A stretch of DNA of 64,000 bases. Origin: Deroplatys truncata. Taxonomy: Eukaryota > Arthropoda > Insecta > Mantodea > Mantidae. A program made the position numbers and the translations under genes. Positions 1 to 11,520 of the stretch are shown in pieces (the first letter of the stretch is position 1; each line of letters begins with the position of its first letter). The DNA lies in NCBI GenBank assembly GCA_030765065.1, contig CM060989.1, forward strand, positions 36,199,501 to 36,263,500, in the 5' to 3' direction. The notes beneath the pieces are model-generated. The model was not told where the DNA came from and made no database searches. It worked only from the letters and a program-made list of their open reading frames with translations.

Positions 1-545
1 AAAATGGTTCACTCAACAACAACAAAATGTATATGACATAAATTGTGTATTTTAACGCGATCTACATTTCTTGTGTAGTAAAATTTTTGTCTATCTCTTA
101 TGGTTTACCAGTTATGCAAAAGTCGTTCACAATGCAGAATACTTTTGGAGACATTCCCAGAAAATTCGAGATATAAATTTCATTTGTCATGAAAGTATCT
201 TAAATATATATTTTAATCAAAATCGTTAGAGCCATTTCTGAGAAAATTAAAATTTTGGAAAAATGTTGCATATAAAGGGTAATTTGGGGTGGGGGGATTT
301 TCTTGAAAACCTTTGTGTCGCATTTCTGGAAGACACTGAACCTAAATACCAAGTTTGGTGTTTATCCGACTGTTCGTTTCTGAGTTATGCTGTTCACAGA
401 CACACACACGGACATGTTTCCAAAAATACTTGTTTTGGATTCAGGGGGTCTCAAAACATATATTTCCGGTGAAATCTCGGTATCGAATTTTTGGGTGGAA
501 TATAATACTTCCCCAACTTACTATACGTAGTAGAAAAAGTAAAAA
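1..545 (+). mobile_element. Helentron-like non-autonomous element HEL-A copy 1 (5' end outside window)
   Basis: The 3' half of the family consensus: AT-rich body, the AAATACCAAGTTTGGTGTTTA block, a GTTCACAGACACACACACGG proto-microsatellite, then GGTGAAATCTCGGTATCGAA and the terminal near-palindrome around CTTACTATACGTAGTAG followed by A's. The left side is cut by the window edge. Confidence 0.75.
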
Positions 546-2153
546 CTTGTGTTAAATTCACATAACTTTTTCTACCTACTATCGTTTATTTTATATAGCT
601 TCTAGGAACTATTCTTACGAACGTGTTTTTCTATCTGCTTCATGTTAATAGAGATAAACCTTTCCAGAAATAGTTTTGTTACACATTTATTTGTAGATAC
701 AAGAGGGATAGAAGAAATCGAATGATAGATGTTTAAAATCAGGATCATTATATACTGGCCTAGAAATACTATACTCTTTCCATTATATCACAGGAAAGAA
801 CTGAATAGCGACAACACTTAAAAACTGAAAAAATATTGAAGAACGAACATCTCGGAAATCTTTAATGTCACTAAAAGTGTCATTTAAAATAAACTGTGTA
901 TTTTAAGAAGATCTAGATTTACTGTGTAGTACGTTTTAGTCTATCTTTAATGGTTTACCAGTTGCACAAAATTATACAGAATGTCTTCAGAACTTTCTGA
1001 ACATTCCCAGAAAAGTGAAGATTTAAATTGTATTAGTCATGTAAATATCTCAAACATAGAGTATTTTAACAAAAATCGTTAGAGCCGTTTTGGAGAAAAT
1101 TGAAAATTTAGAAAAATCTTCCATGTAAGGGCAGTTTGGAGTGGGGGATTTTGTTGAAAGTCTTTCTGTCGTATCTTTGAAAGATTCTAAACCTAAATAC
1201 CATGTGTATTTTTACTTTCTCTACTACGTATAGTAAGTAGGGGAAGTATTGTATTCCACCCAAAAATTCGATACCGAGACCCATGAATCCAAAAAAAAAC
1301 ATTTTTGGAAACATTTCCGTGTGTGTGTCTGTGTGTCTGTGAACAGCATAACTCAGAAACGAACAATCGGATAAACACCAAACTTGGTATTTAGGTTCAG
1401 TATCTTCCAGAGATGCGACACGAAGGTTTTCAAGAAAATACCCCACCTCAGACTACCCTTTACATGGAACATTTTTCGAAAATTTTAATTTTCTCAAAAA
1501 TGGCTCTAACGATTTCGATTAAAATATCATATGTTTAAGATATTGTCATGAGAAATGAAATGTATATCTCGAATTTTCTGGGAATGTCTCCAAAAGTATT
1601 CTTCATTGTGAACGACTTTTGCATAACTGGTAAACCATAAGAGATAGACAAAATTTTACTACACGAAAAATGTAGATCGCGTTAAAATACACAACTTATG
1701 TCATATACATTTCTTTTGTTGAGTGAACCGTTTTCGAGATATTGCTTGTTATTCCCTTAAATTTTCCAATACTTACACTTTTTCTCAAATTCGTTATTCA
1801 TTTTTTTTATGTCCTGGACATGGAAACAGAATGGAATGCGCCACATAGCAACCAGCATTAAAATATTTGACTATCGCTTAAAAGCTACCATATTCCCCTT
1901 GCATCTACAAGAAAATTACCAATAAGATTAACATCTCGATATCTCGATTAACATGAAGCATATGGAGAATAAGCGTTTGTAAAAATAGTTTGTACAAGAG
2001 TAGAGAGAGTCATGTGAGTGTAACACATCAGATTTTTTTTTTGATTCAGGGAGTCTCAAAACATATGTTTCCGGTGAAATATCGACATCGAATTTTTGGG
2101 TGTAATACAATATTTCCTCTTATCTACTATAGTCAAGTAGTAGAGAAGGTAAA
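546..2153 (+). mobile_element. HEL-B copy 1, interrupted by HEL-A copy 2
   Basis: An older copy in two blocks, 546-1208 and 2041-2153. The left block carries the 5' end and body; the right block resumes at GATTCAGGGAGTCTCAAAAC and finishes with the terminal hairpin (CTACTATAGTCAAGTAGTAG). The split is at the T-run that normally precedes GATTCAGG, caused by insertion of the minus-strand copy at 1209-2032. Confidence 0.7.
1209..2032 (-). mobile_element. HEL-A copy 2, nested in HEL-B copy 1
   Basis: A near-complete copy reading right to left. It starts TCTGATGTGTTACACTCACA (ending at 2032) with the subterminal GACTTTCTCTAC form slightly altered, has the GT/GTCY tract at about 1318-1340, and ends in the hairpin CTACTACGTATAGTAAGTAG at 1221-1240. 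Flanking T-runs are all that remain of the insertion target. Confidence 0.75.
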
Positions 2154-2693
2154 GGGTATTTTTCCCTTTCAAGATTCCATGGTTTTACAAGGAATGCATT
2201 TATCTTCCCACTTTGGCAACGAAATTGAGCCAATCAGTTGTGAGTCCATGCGGGCAGATGTCAGTTTTGCATTTATTAATGTGCACACTATTTGGCGAAT
2301 GAAGATTCACGTAAATGTCATCATTTAAGAAGGTCACGTCTGGGGAAAACTTTTGGAGGATTTCCACCTCGAACAGGTGGAAGTGATGTTCCTATTCACC
2401 CCCTCTGTTGTGAAAGTATGTAATAAATGGATATGTTTCTATATAAAATATCTGTGATGATGAATAAGAATTTTCGTACCAGAATTCCTTGTTTAGGTAT
2501 ACCGGGTGAGACTTTTAAAACAGGTCACTTGAATAAAGCGGAAATTTGCAGTAAAGAAAGAAAATACTTCAGACAAAAGTTGTTTGGAGTGAAGGGGGAC
2601 ACATTGTGGTATGGACAGTTTTGTGATGAGTGCAGGTGTAGGTGAGATACGATTTCAGTTTCATAATTACAAATGGATTTATATCATGTATTA
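2154..2693. other. No recognised feature
   Basis: 540 bp of ordinary AT-rich sequence between repeat copies. No domain, RNA or repeat was recognised. Confidence 0.5.
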
Positions 2694-3167
2694 CAGAGTG
2701 AGCCAAAAAACCACGAACCGGCTGCGCGGTGTTTTTCCTGTCCGCGTGCTCGGCTCTCGTTGCCGTCTGCTGCTGTCATAGAAGGGCTTGGATGAAACCA
2801 CACAACATTTTTAAAACTACTTTTAAAGGCTGTACTTACCAAATTTATGAAAGGAGATGTTGAAACTGGCCACCGTCGTTGTCCAAACAAAATATCCGCC
2901 AGGAAATTGTCAGCATTTCTCAACGTGTACTACGGCGAGTGATGGATAGTCTCCTAAAGAGGTGTCAAAAATGTATGGACAACGACAGTGGCCAGTTTCA
3001 GCATCTCCTTTCGTAAAGTTGGTAAGTAAAACCTTTAAAAGTAGTTTTAAAAATGTTGTATGGTTTCATCCGCGCCTTTTTATCACAGCGGCAGACGGAA
3101 AAGAGCGCCGAGGAGGCGGACAGAAACAACACCGCGCAGCCGGTTCGTAGTTTTTTGGCTCACTCTG
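2694..3167 (+). mobile_element. Foldback-type Tc1/mariner derivative with ~200-bp terminal inverted repeats
   Basis: Begins CAGAGTGAGCCAAAAAACCA and ends with its inverse (GTTTTTTGGCTCACTCTG), flanked by TA on both sides (2692-2693, 3168-3169). The two arms (about 2694-2890 and 2965-3167) are inverted copies of each other at high identity, including GAAACTGGCCAC and the ACATTTTTAAAACTACTTTT block. Between them, plus-strand codons read NIRQEIVSISQRVLRRVMDS, then LLKRCQKCMDN and FQHLLS, the C-terminal tail typical of insect DUF4817-type Tc1/mariner transposases. So the arms are an inverted duplication of the element's 3' end. Confidence 0.75.
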
Positions 3168-3885
3168 TATTCACTTTTATCAGTGATTTGAAGACGCATA
3201 CAACTGTGTTTCGATAGCCATTGAAGATAGTTGAAGATTAATTATGAACAATTTGTGTTAAAAACAAGTGCAATCATTTCTGTAACTTACATCAGATGTT
3301 CAGAATTACACCAAGTGTTCAAAGTGGTGACATTGAGCATTGATACATTATGTAAAACACTTCTGAGTGGAAAACAGTGCACGTTGAAAGTTCATCAGAG
3401 CTTATCGCCTAGTAGGCTCATGTTATACAGTCTTTCATGTCTTCCGGAGTCGTGGTGTTTCTTGGTAGACTTCTTGTTATAAAAGGAAACGGTACAAAGA
3501 GTTGAATGTTTGTTTAAATTCGATCAGTACGGTTCAAATTGTACAATGGGACTACCCAGTAGTTTATCGGTTTATTGAGTAAACTAATTTTTTGTAACCT
3601 TTGATCTTCAACTATTTCAATGCCCATTAAAACAAAGTTGTATGCGTCTTGAAACGCACTATTAAATTGTAATTAATAAATCGCATCAATCCATTTAAAA
3701 TTATGATGTTGGTATCCGTATCTCCCCTGCACGTGCACACATCACAAAACTATCTATACGACAATACGTCTCCCTTTACCCAAACAACTTTTGTCCGAAG
3801 TATTTTCTTCTATCACTACAAATGGCCGTGTTGTTCAGGTGGCATGTTTTAAATGCCTCACCCGGTATAGGAGTTTTGATCTCAG
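3168..3885. other. No recognised feature
   Basis: About 0.7 kb of AT-rich sequence. An 83-codon open frame at 3231-3482 shows no recognisable domain and was not called. Confidence 0.5.
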
Positions 3886-4660
3886 GTTTTTACTTTCTCT
3901 ACCTATAGTAGGTATAGAAGGTATTGTATTCCACCAAAAATTTCGATACCGAGATTTCACCGGAAATACATGTTTTGAGGCCCCCTGAATACAAAAAAAG
4001 TATTTTTAGAAAATGATCCGTGTGTGTAAGTGTGTTACCACCAAACTTCACGAAGATTCCCAAGAAAATCTCCCACCCTAAAGTACCCTTCACATGGAAC
4101 TTTTTCGAAATTTGTTATTTTATAAAAAATTACTCCGATAATTTTGATTAAAATATCATTATTAAAGATATTTACATGACAAATAAAATCTACATCTTGA
4201 ATTTTCTGGGAATAACCTTTGAAGTCCTCTTCATTTGAAAGGAATTTTGTATAATCTTGTATAACTGGTAAACGTTAAGCGATAGACGAAAACGTACTAC
4301 ACAAGAAATGTAGATCTATTTCAAATATATTTTGTGGCATCAGCCATTTCCAAGATAATATATCCCTTATTAATGGTTCGAATTGTTCAGTGCTTAATCC
4401 ATTCTTTTAAAGTCCTGTCAACGTTCAGTTGTTTCTCGCGATGTCATGGAAACAGTGTGGAATTTTAAGGCCAGCGTATAGCGTCCAGTTCTTAAACATT
4501 TGACTATCGCTGTTCTCTTTGTATCTAATAGCTATTTCTGCAAAAGTTTATTTGGATTAAAATGAAGCAGATATAAAAGTAAGCTTTAGTAAGACTAGTT
4601 TGTATACCCATTAATAAACGATAGGGTAGAGAAAGTTATGTAAATGTATCACATCAGTTT
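3886..4660 (-). mobile_element. HEL-B copy 2
   Basis: An older copy. The terminal hairpin (CTACCTATAGTAGGTATAG) lies at the left, followed by ATTCCACCAAAAATTTCGAT, the GATTTCACCGGAAATACATG block and a short GT tract near 4020. The copy ends right at GTAGAGAAAGTTATGTAAATG and TATCACATCAG. Confidence 0.65.
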
Positions 4661-5028
4661 TTTTTATTTCTCCAACGTATCTTATTATATGGATTGCTTT
4701 TAACAATGTAAACTCTATTCTAAAACGTATACACCCATAAATCATCAATCAACTTTGAAATGAACCAGAAGGACATCCTGAAGCCAAGGTTACTCTTGAG
4801 GTAATGGAGAAAACTGTATGCATAATGAACATGTAATTAATCTACGTTAGCTGAAAATCTGCGTGAAAATGAAGTTCGTACACGAATAAACCTGAAAATA
4901 AATTACAATAATTACTGCATTGAAAACACATCTAGCACCGCGATGACATATAAGAATTGTCGGTAAGCAGACAATGTAAATTAATAAAACAGCTGTGACA
5001 GAGAATATGCGCAGAATTCTGGAGCTGT

Positions 5029-5545
5029 GTTTTTACTTTCTCTACTACGTATTAACAGTAGGTAGAGGAATTATTATATTCCACCAAAAAATTCGATGTC
5101 GAGATTTCACAGGAAATGCAGGTTTTGAGGCCCCTGAAACAAAAAAAATAATTTTAGAAAAAGGTCCACTCTTTACATGGAACATTTTTCGATTTTTTTT
5201 TAATTTTCTCAGAAATGGCGGTAACGATTTGGATTAAAACACAATATTTATAATTTTCAATATTTGTAATTTTTTGACATGCGTCACTATTAAATTGTTT
5301 CTCGGGTGTCATGGAAAGAGTATGGAATTTCTAGGCCAGCATATAGCGACCCGGTTTTTAAACAACTGACTATCGATTCGGATTTCTCTATTCCCCCTGT
5401 ACCTCGAAAATATTTCTACAAAGGTTTAGCTCAATTAACATAAAGAAGATGGAAATATAAGCTTTCCTAAGAATAGTTTGCAGAAGCTATAAAAATGAAC
5501 GATAGTGGGTAGATAAAGTCAAGTGAATGTAATTCATAATATATG
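5029..5545 (-). mobile_element. HEL-B copy 3, internally deleted
   Basis: The hairpin end is at 5029-5070 (ACTTTCTCTACTACG...GTAGGTAGAG) and the 5' end at about 5510-5545 (GGTAGATAAAGTCAAGTGAA). The GT tract and much of the body are missing. Confidence 0.6.
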
Positions 5546-5577
5546 TATTTGTTTTTTAATTTGAGTTTACTTCTAAG

Positions 5578-6081
5578 CAGGGATGCCCATTCCACGAAAG
5601 GCTACGGTGCATCCCCCCCAATAAACAATCATCCCCCAATTTTTTGAGAGCTCAATTTAAACTATTTACACCAAAATTACAAACAAAAGTATTTGGCAGA
5701 TGGTGCATTTTATTACTTGGTATGTATTTCAATGTAGCCTATTGTAATCTATCTAAATAGACCAAGAACATCTATATACCTGACTATAATGTTACAGTTC
5801 CTTTTATACATTTGCAAAAATTACCATTTTATATGCCATATTCTACCATATAGTATGAATTGTACAATGAATTACTTTTGGGGGGATACAGCACATTTAG
5901 ATTAACAAACTTAAAGATACAAACTGAGTTAACAATTACAGTACTCGATTAAAAATATGTTTATAGTTCCTGTATTAATTTACTTCAATATTTTTGTATT
6001 CCCCAAAATGTTGAATCCCTCAAAAGTGTTCCTGATGGCGCAACTTGCACCTTAACCCCCCCCCCCCCGTGGGCGGCCCTA
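5578..6081. mobile_element. Likely hAT-type MITE
   Basis: The ends are CAGGGATGCCCA and, inverted, TAGGGCCGCCCA, matching the CAGGG-type hAT terminus. The flanks are CTTCTAAG (5570-5577) and TTTCTAAG (6082-6089), an 8-bp target duplication with one mismatch. The 504-bp interior is AT-rich with a poly-C tract near the right end and no transposase. Confidence 0.6.
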
Positions 6082-6502
6082 TTTCTAAGGTACGATTAAG
6101 AGCTACAATGAGTTTAGCTTTTTAAAATGGGATGTGAGAAGTGTTAATTAAAAGTTGCGTTTTCGCACTTCTGTTGCATAATTTCGGAGGGGGCAAACAC
6201 ATTATATTTTCTACCTGTACTTGTTTCTACTACCGAGTGTGCTGCAGCTTAAAGAAGAGCTTTATTTCATCCTTCTGAGGCAATAGGTACTTTCAGAGTA
6301 TATAAATGATTGAGATAAAGCTTGTTAGATACCAACATGGCAAAACATGAGTGATATTTATAACTTGAGAGTAATACACCTTTAAAGGTTTCAAGTACCC
6401 ATACATCCTACACATGAAATATCATAGCTAAATCCATGGAATCTACTTTGCACTTGGTTACAGGTTACATAGAGAAAGATGTATTTTATTACTAGAAAAG
6501 AA
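6082..6502. other. No recognised feature
   Basis: 420 bp without a recognised gene or repeat. Confidence 0.45.
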
Positions 6503-7354
6503 AAAAAATCTGTGTTACATTCACATCACTACTTTCGTTTATTTTTATATAGTTTCTACAAACTATTCTTACAAAAGCTAATTTCTACATCTGCTTCACA
6601 TGAATCGAGATAAACTTTTGCAAAAATAGCTTTATTACACATTTCACCGGGGAATAGAGAAAACCGAATCGATCGTCAGATGTTTAAAAGCCGGGACGCT
6701 ATACGCTGACCTAGAAAACCCATGCTCTTTCCATGATATCGAGAGAAACAACTGAAAACAACATAACTTTAAAAAGTGACAAAGTATTGAAAATTCAAAC
6801 CCATAACAACAGATATGTCAGAAATGGCTAATGCTACAAAAAAATTATTTGAAATAAATTTTCTGGTTTAAAGAGAGTGCATATTTTGTGTAGTACGTTT
6901 TTGTCTATCTCTTGTGGTTTACCAGTTACACAAATATATACAAAATTCCTTCCAAATGAAGATGGCTTCACAGGTTATTCCAGAAGCTTCAAGATATACA
7001 TTTTATTTGTCATGTAAATATCTTAAACTATGGTTACATTAATCAAAATAATTAGAGCCATTTTTAATAAAATCCAAAATTCGAAAAATCTTTCATATAA
7101 AGGAATTTTGGGGTGGCGGATTTACTTGAAAACCTTCGTGTCGCATTCTTGGAAGATTCTGAGCTTTAAAAGTTTCGTATTTACACCACTTTTCGTTTTT
7201 GAGTTATGCTGTTGACACACATAGACACACTACTTGACCTTTTTTGATTTAGGGACCTCAAGACATGCATTTCGGTGAAATCTCGGCATAGAATTTTCGA
7301 GTACAATACAATACTTCCCCTTATCTACTACAGATAGGTAGTAGAGAAGGTAAA
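6503..7354 (+). mobile_element. HEL-B copy 4
   Basis: A near full-length older copy. It starts TCTGTGTTACATTCACATCA, has the AAATCTTTCATATAAAGG block near 7085 and a short ACACATAGACACAC tract, and ends in the hairpin TCTACTACAGATAGGTAGTAG followed by AGAAGGTAAA. Confidence 0.65.
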
Positions 7355-8473
7355 TATGTAGTGAAAGATTTCATAGTGGTTTTTTTTCAGGAATGGGCCA
7401 TATTAAAGGAATAAATATCTTATCTATGAACTATAAACACCTGTTTGATAGAATTAACGTAAATCTGACGCTAACTAGCAACTATATAATTATTTTCCAC
7501 AATTCTTAAATACACATAATCTCATACAGGGACACATATCAACATATATTATTTCATTAAAAACCTTCCACGTGGTTTGGTAACTTACTCCGAAAATTCA
7601 CAAATAATGACCAAATCATGAGTAATGTAAACGAATACCCTGTATCCGATAAAGAGGAAATTAAAATTCAAATGCTTCACACTTAATTAAATTATATTAA
7701 AACTTAATCTTCGTGCAGCTATAAGAAAATAGCTTACTTCCAATTGCATTAAAACGGAGGAACTGAAATTTTGCATAGCCACGTGGCTCCTAAACTCTGA
7801 TTGGTCGTTATTTGCGAGGAAGAGCAGATATGCAGAAAATACGAAGACAAACTGTTCATGTCTCTAATTTCATTTGAACATGGAATTGGGAGAAATAGAA
7901 TAGTGATGATTACCACAGTTGACACGAATAAGGGAGTCAAGTAAACATTCCGTTCACTAACTTTGGGTTTTCAGGTTACAGTTTCTCTTCTTAATGTTTT
8001 ATAAATATAGTGGACACAATTATGAGGGGGTTGAAATAAATATGATTATGAATGATTACAGCAAAAGTACGCTCACTTCACTTTCAAGTCTTCAACACTT
8101 TAGTCGCGTGTCACTCTTGCCAACACGATGGATTAGAAAGTCTTCACTTTTAAATCTGTTTTTCCCCCACATTCATTCCAAAAACAAGTCACTCGCTGAA
8201 GAAGATGAAAGATGGATGATAGTGTTTTGTTTTCTCTCTCTCTCTCTCTCAAGAAGATGCTCATTACCTTATAAGCGTTAAAGAGGATTTTCCTCAACAG
8301 GTATCTAATTTGTTTGTTGTCGTTAATAATAAAATTTGTTGATATAGTGAAAGCTAATGACCTCACTCAGTTCGTGACCTGAGAGGGCTCTGAAAATATG
8401 TTGTATCAAGTTACCTTGGTGTGATGTATGTCAATTCCTGGTTGAGGCTAGCCTACCGTGCGGCCGGTCGGTT
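7355..8473. other. Intergenic stretch, 3' flank of the KCTD-like gene
   Basis: About 1.1 kb of AT-rich sequence with a short (CT)n tract at about 8234-8251. No coding region or recognised transposon was found. The 3' UTR of the KCTD-like gene must lie here, but no convincing minus-strand AATAAA was located close to the stop codon. Confidence 0.5.
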
Positions 8474-9229
8474 CTACTCGCGGACGAAGACGAACTCGTT
8501 GTAGTGGTTCCAGCGGTTTTCCTCGGAGTCCACGCCCGGCTTCAGTTGCTCGGCAGAAGCCCCGCCGGCCGTCCCCGAGCCACAGCTTCCGGCCAATTTG
8601 AAGCCTTGCTCTTGCAGCATGTCAAACGCCTGCTCGATGAAGGAGTGCTTGAGGAAGAACCTGGATGTATAGCGATCGGTGAGCCCGTGGTCCGGGTCCC
8701 TGCTCTCGTTCAGTGTTTCGCCGAACACGTCGCGACAAAGAGCCACGCGGCCGCACACCAAAATGCGTGACAACTTCCTGAACTTGACGTCGGCCAGGCC
8801 GTCTCGCCCAAAGGCAAAGCTGCCTCTATATCCGACGGTGATGTAGCCAGGTCCCGAGTTCTTGGAGGAGTAAGAGGTGGTGGTCGCCGGCGCGGAGGAT
8901 GGTTCCGTGTATGAGGCGACGGCGTCGGCCATGGCAGGCAGACGAAAGTACATGGCCTCTTCCTTAAGACGCTCCTTCTCTCTGAAACTCTCTGGCAGCA
9001 CCAGGGCCTGGTTGCGCAGGAAGTCGAGCACGTAGCGGAATAGGACTCCATCTCTGTCCAGAAAATACTTGCCCTTTGCGTCCCTGGGAGGTGCGGAAGT
9101 CTTGCCGGAGAACATGTGAGCGAGTAGGGAATCTTGCTCGCGGGTCAGGGTGCTCAAAGCCGTGGTGTAAAAGACGCCGCCCACGTTGAGCTCGACGACT
9201 GGCGGGAAGTCCGCGGAGTCCTCCTGCAT
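8474..9229 (-). CDS. KCTD12-like: BTB/T1 and H1 domain protein, KCTD8/12/16 family, complete single exon
   Basis: Encodes 251 residues from ATG (9229-9227) to TAG (8476-8474). It is the first in-frame ATG after an upstream in-frame TAG near 9311; a longer reading would need a TTG start. Residues about 11-108 form a T1-type BTB domain (VELNVGG near the start, FLDRDGVLFRYVLDFLR, then a Lys/Glu-rich helix). A Ser/Thr/Ala linker follows (about 109-127). Residues about 128-251 match the H1 domain that separates KCTD8, KCTD12 and KCTD16 from other KCTDs (GYITVGYRGSF, VFGETLNESRDPD, RYTSRFFLKHSFIEQAFD, ending YNEFVFVRE). In vertebrates these are cytosolic auxiliary subunits of GABA-B receptors: T1 binds the receptor tail and H1 engages G-beta-gamma. 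A similar role here is inferred from family. There is no signal peptide or membrane segment. The coding exon is strikingly GC-rich compared with its surroundings and is uninterrupted. The domain call is very sure; which of 8/12/16 it corresponds to is not, since insects usually carry a single co-orthologue. Confidence 0.95.
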   Translation of the reverse strand: MQEDSADFPPVVELNVGGVFYTTALSTLTREQDSLLAHMFSGKTSAPPRDAKGKYFLDRDGVLFRYVLDFLRNQALVLPESFREKERLKEEAMYFRLPAMADAVASYTEPSSAPATTTSYSSKNSGPGYITVGYRGSFAFGRDGLADVKFRKLSRILVCGRVALCRDVFGETLNESRDPDHGLTDRYTSRFFLKHSFIEQAFDMLQEQGFKLAGSCGSGTAGGASAEQLKPGVDSEENRWNHYNEFVFVRE

Positions 9230-9859
9230 GGTGTGGCTGTGTGTGGAGTTATGACTCTCAGCGTCGCGATGCCATGTGCCCGACTGGGCCACCAACAACT
9301 GACTGACCGACTAAACCCCCTTCCTTCCCCTTTCTAGATCGTAGTCCCCGTTTTGACGTTCATTTCTGCCTTCTCCATAATTTTAATATCGTCTGCACGT
9401 AACGCCACTCGCGTTTAAGCGTGTTTAGTGATCAATACGGTCCGAGATGTGAGCACTGCGCAAGAGGCTGTGCGCAGAAGTGGCTGGCCCTCTCTCCAAC
9501 TGACTACACCTGGTGTGCCAGCCCGTGCAATGACATGCGTGTTGCTGCGCACGAGTTCACGTGAAGTTGCGTGAATACGTGACACATTAATACTGGTATG
9601 TTCGCATCCATAAACACGCGCATATCGATACATCATCTCAAATAATGCAGTATTGAGCAAGCGTGACCAAATTCAAGGGATGTTTTGCGTTATGTAGCAC
9701 ATCTGGAGATTTCCATGTTAATACTTCTAGCAGTTTATTAAATTGTTTTTAATTTTGAGTCTTATCGTGTTTGATTAAATGTGCCATACGATGCAAGAGT
9801 TAAAAAATAAAAATGTTTTAACATTAACCTGATATAAAGAAAAGTCGCTGTTTACATGT
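9230..9859 (-). promoter_or_regulatory. Upstream flank of the KCTD-like gene, presumed promoter and 5' UTR
   Basis: The first ~100 bp upstream of the start codon stay GC-rich and CpG-containing like the coding exon; from about 9340 the composition falls to the AT-rich background. No clear TATA box, initiator or splice acceptor was recognised, so the transcription start is unknown. No transposon was recognised here before the Helentron-like copy at 9860. The promoter role is inferred only from position. Confidence 0.35.
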
Positions 9860-10887
9860 TTACTCTCTCTACTACGTATAGTAAGTAGGGTAAGTATTGC
9901 ATTCCACCCAAAAATTCGATACCGAGATTTCACCGGAAATACATGTTTTGAGACCCCCTGAATCCAAAAAAGGATTTTTGGAAACATGTCCGTGTGTGTG
10001 TGTATGTGTCTCTGTGAACAGCATAACTCACAAACGAACAGTCGGATAAACACCAAACTTGGTATTTAGGTTCAGTATCTTCCGGAGATGCAACACAAAG
10101 GTTTTCAAGAAAATCCCCCCACCCCAGATTACCCTTTACATGGAACATTTTTCGAACATTTTAATTTTCTCAAAAACGGCTCTAACGGTTTTGATTAAAA
10201 TATCGTATGTTTAAGATATTGTCAAGACAAATGAAATGTATATCTCGAATTTTCTGGGATTGTCTCCAAAAGTATTCTTCATTGTGAACGACTTTGCATA
10301 ACTGGTAAACCATAAGAGATAGACAAAAGTTTACTACACAAAAATGTAGATCGCATTAAAATACACAATTTATGCCATATACATTTTTGTTGTTGAGTGA
10401 ACCATTTTCGAGACATTGCTTGTTATTCCCTTAAATTTTCCAATACTTATACTTTTTCTCAAATTGGAATTCGTTATTCTTTGTTTTATCTTGGATATGC
10501 AAAGAGTATTAATCTGTGGCAAAGAAAATGGTGCTGCACATAGCAACCAGCTATTAAGAGATATGTCTATGCTTAAAGGCTACTGTATATCTATATTGCC
10601 CTTGCAAATACAAAACAAGGGGAACATAGTAGGCCTTAAGCGATAGACAAATTTTTTTATGTCCTGCACATGCAAAGAGAATGGAATGCTCCACGTAGCA
10701 ACCAGTTCTTAAAAGATTTGACTATCACTTAAAGCCTACCATATTCCCCTTGCAACTACAAAAAAATAGCAATAAGATAATCTCTGCAAATGTTTATTTC
10801 GATTAACATGAAGTAGATGGAGAATAGATGTTTATAAAAATAGTTTGTACAAGAGTAGAAAAAGTCATGTGATTGCAACACATTAGG
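9860..10887 (-). mobile_element. HEL-A copy 3, retains both internal repeat units
   Basis: Full length. The hairpin end is at 9860-9897, the GT tract at about 9990-10015, and the 5' end is TGTTGCAATCACATGACTTT in reverse near 10887. It keeps two diverged ~130-bp units in tandem (about 10480-10640 and 10650-10770), each with a CTTGCAAxTACAA motif and a TAGCAACCAG motif. Confidence 0.75.
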
Positions 10888-10989
10888 TTTCTTTTTCTTG
10901 TTGTTGCAAAAAGTATGTAAGCATTTCTGCTTCTGCTGTATTGTGTTCCTTAAACTTTATAAAATGAAGTACATGATACTTTTTAGAAA

Positions 10990-11366
10990 GTCATTCATTA
11001 TCTGTTTACCCTCCTCTTATGTAGGACTTACACCCCCCAGGACTTACAAGCGTGTGCCTGTGGTCAGAGGCCCGTTGAGGAGCAGACACTCATGGATCAG
11101 ACAGAGCAACCAGGATGCGTGATCAGCCCGATGCCTGGTATGGGATGAAGGAAGTAGATGAAACGAAATGTTGGTGAAATGGATGAAAGGAAAGGTGATG
11201 ATGGAGCAGTTGGTGGAATGAATGGCGGGGGGAACCGGAGAACCCGGAGAAAACCCGCCCAGATGCCGCTTCGTCCACCACAAATCTCACATGCAGGTCC
11301 CTGGGATTGAACCCGGGCCGCCTCGGTGGGAGGCGAGCGGTCTAACCACTTGGCCACGGCGCCGCC
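10990..11366 (-). mobile_element. SINE S2 (tRNA-Ser/Leu-like head) with 13-bp target duplication
   Basis: Read on the minus strand it begins GGCGGCGCCGTGGCCAAGTG, a Ser/Leu-like tRNA head with A box and a GGGTTCAATCCCAGGGACC B-box region, then a CT-rich body and tail. It is bounded by a perfect 13-bp duplication TACTTTTTAGAAA at 10977-10989 and 11367-11379. The same family occurs at 33934-34310. Confidence 0.85.
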
Positions 11367-11520
11367 TACTTTTTAGAAATCATGGCCTAAAATTAGACCT
11401 TCTAACGTAGTTCACACGAACTAAAAGCTTCTTTTTCTTCTTCTTATTTAAAGACACTATATCTTCTTTAACGTCTAATTACCCTATCTGCAATAATAGT
11501 TGACTATTTCCAAAATCTAA

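Noticed and set aside
8504-9051. Open frames overlapping the KCTD-like gene in other frames, including a 113-codon Arg/Pro-rich one
   Set aside because: Shadows of a GC-rich true gene; no domain similarity.
9230-9298. A 23-residue N-terminal extension of the KCTD-like protein
   Set aside because: It would need a TTG start; the ATG at 9229 is the first in frame and gives a normal family N-terminus.
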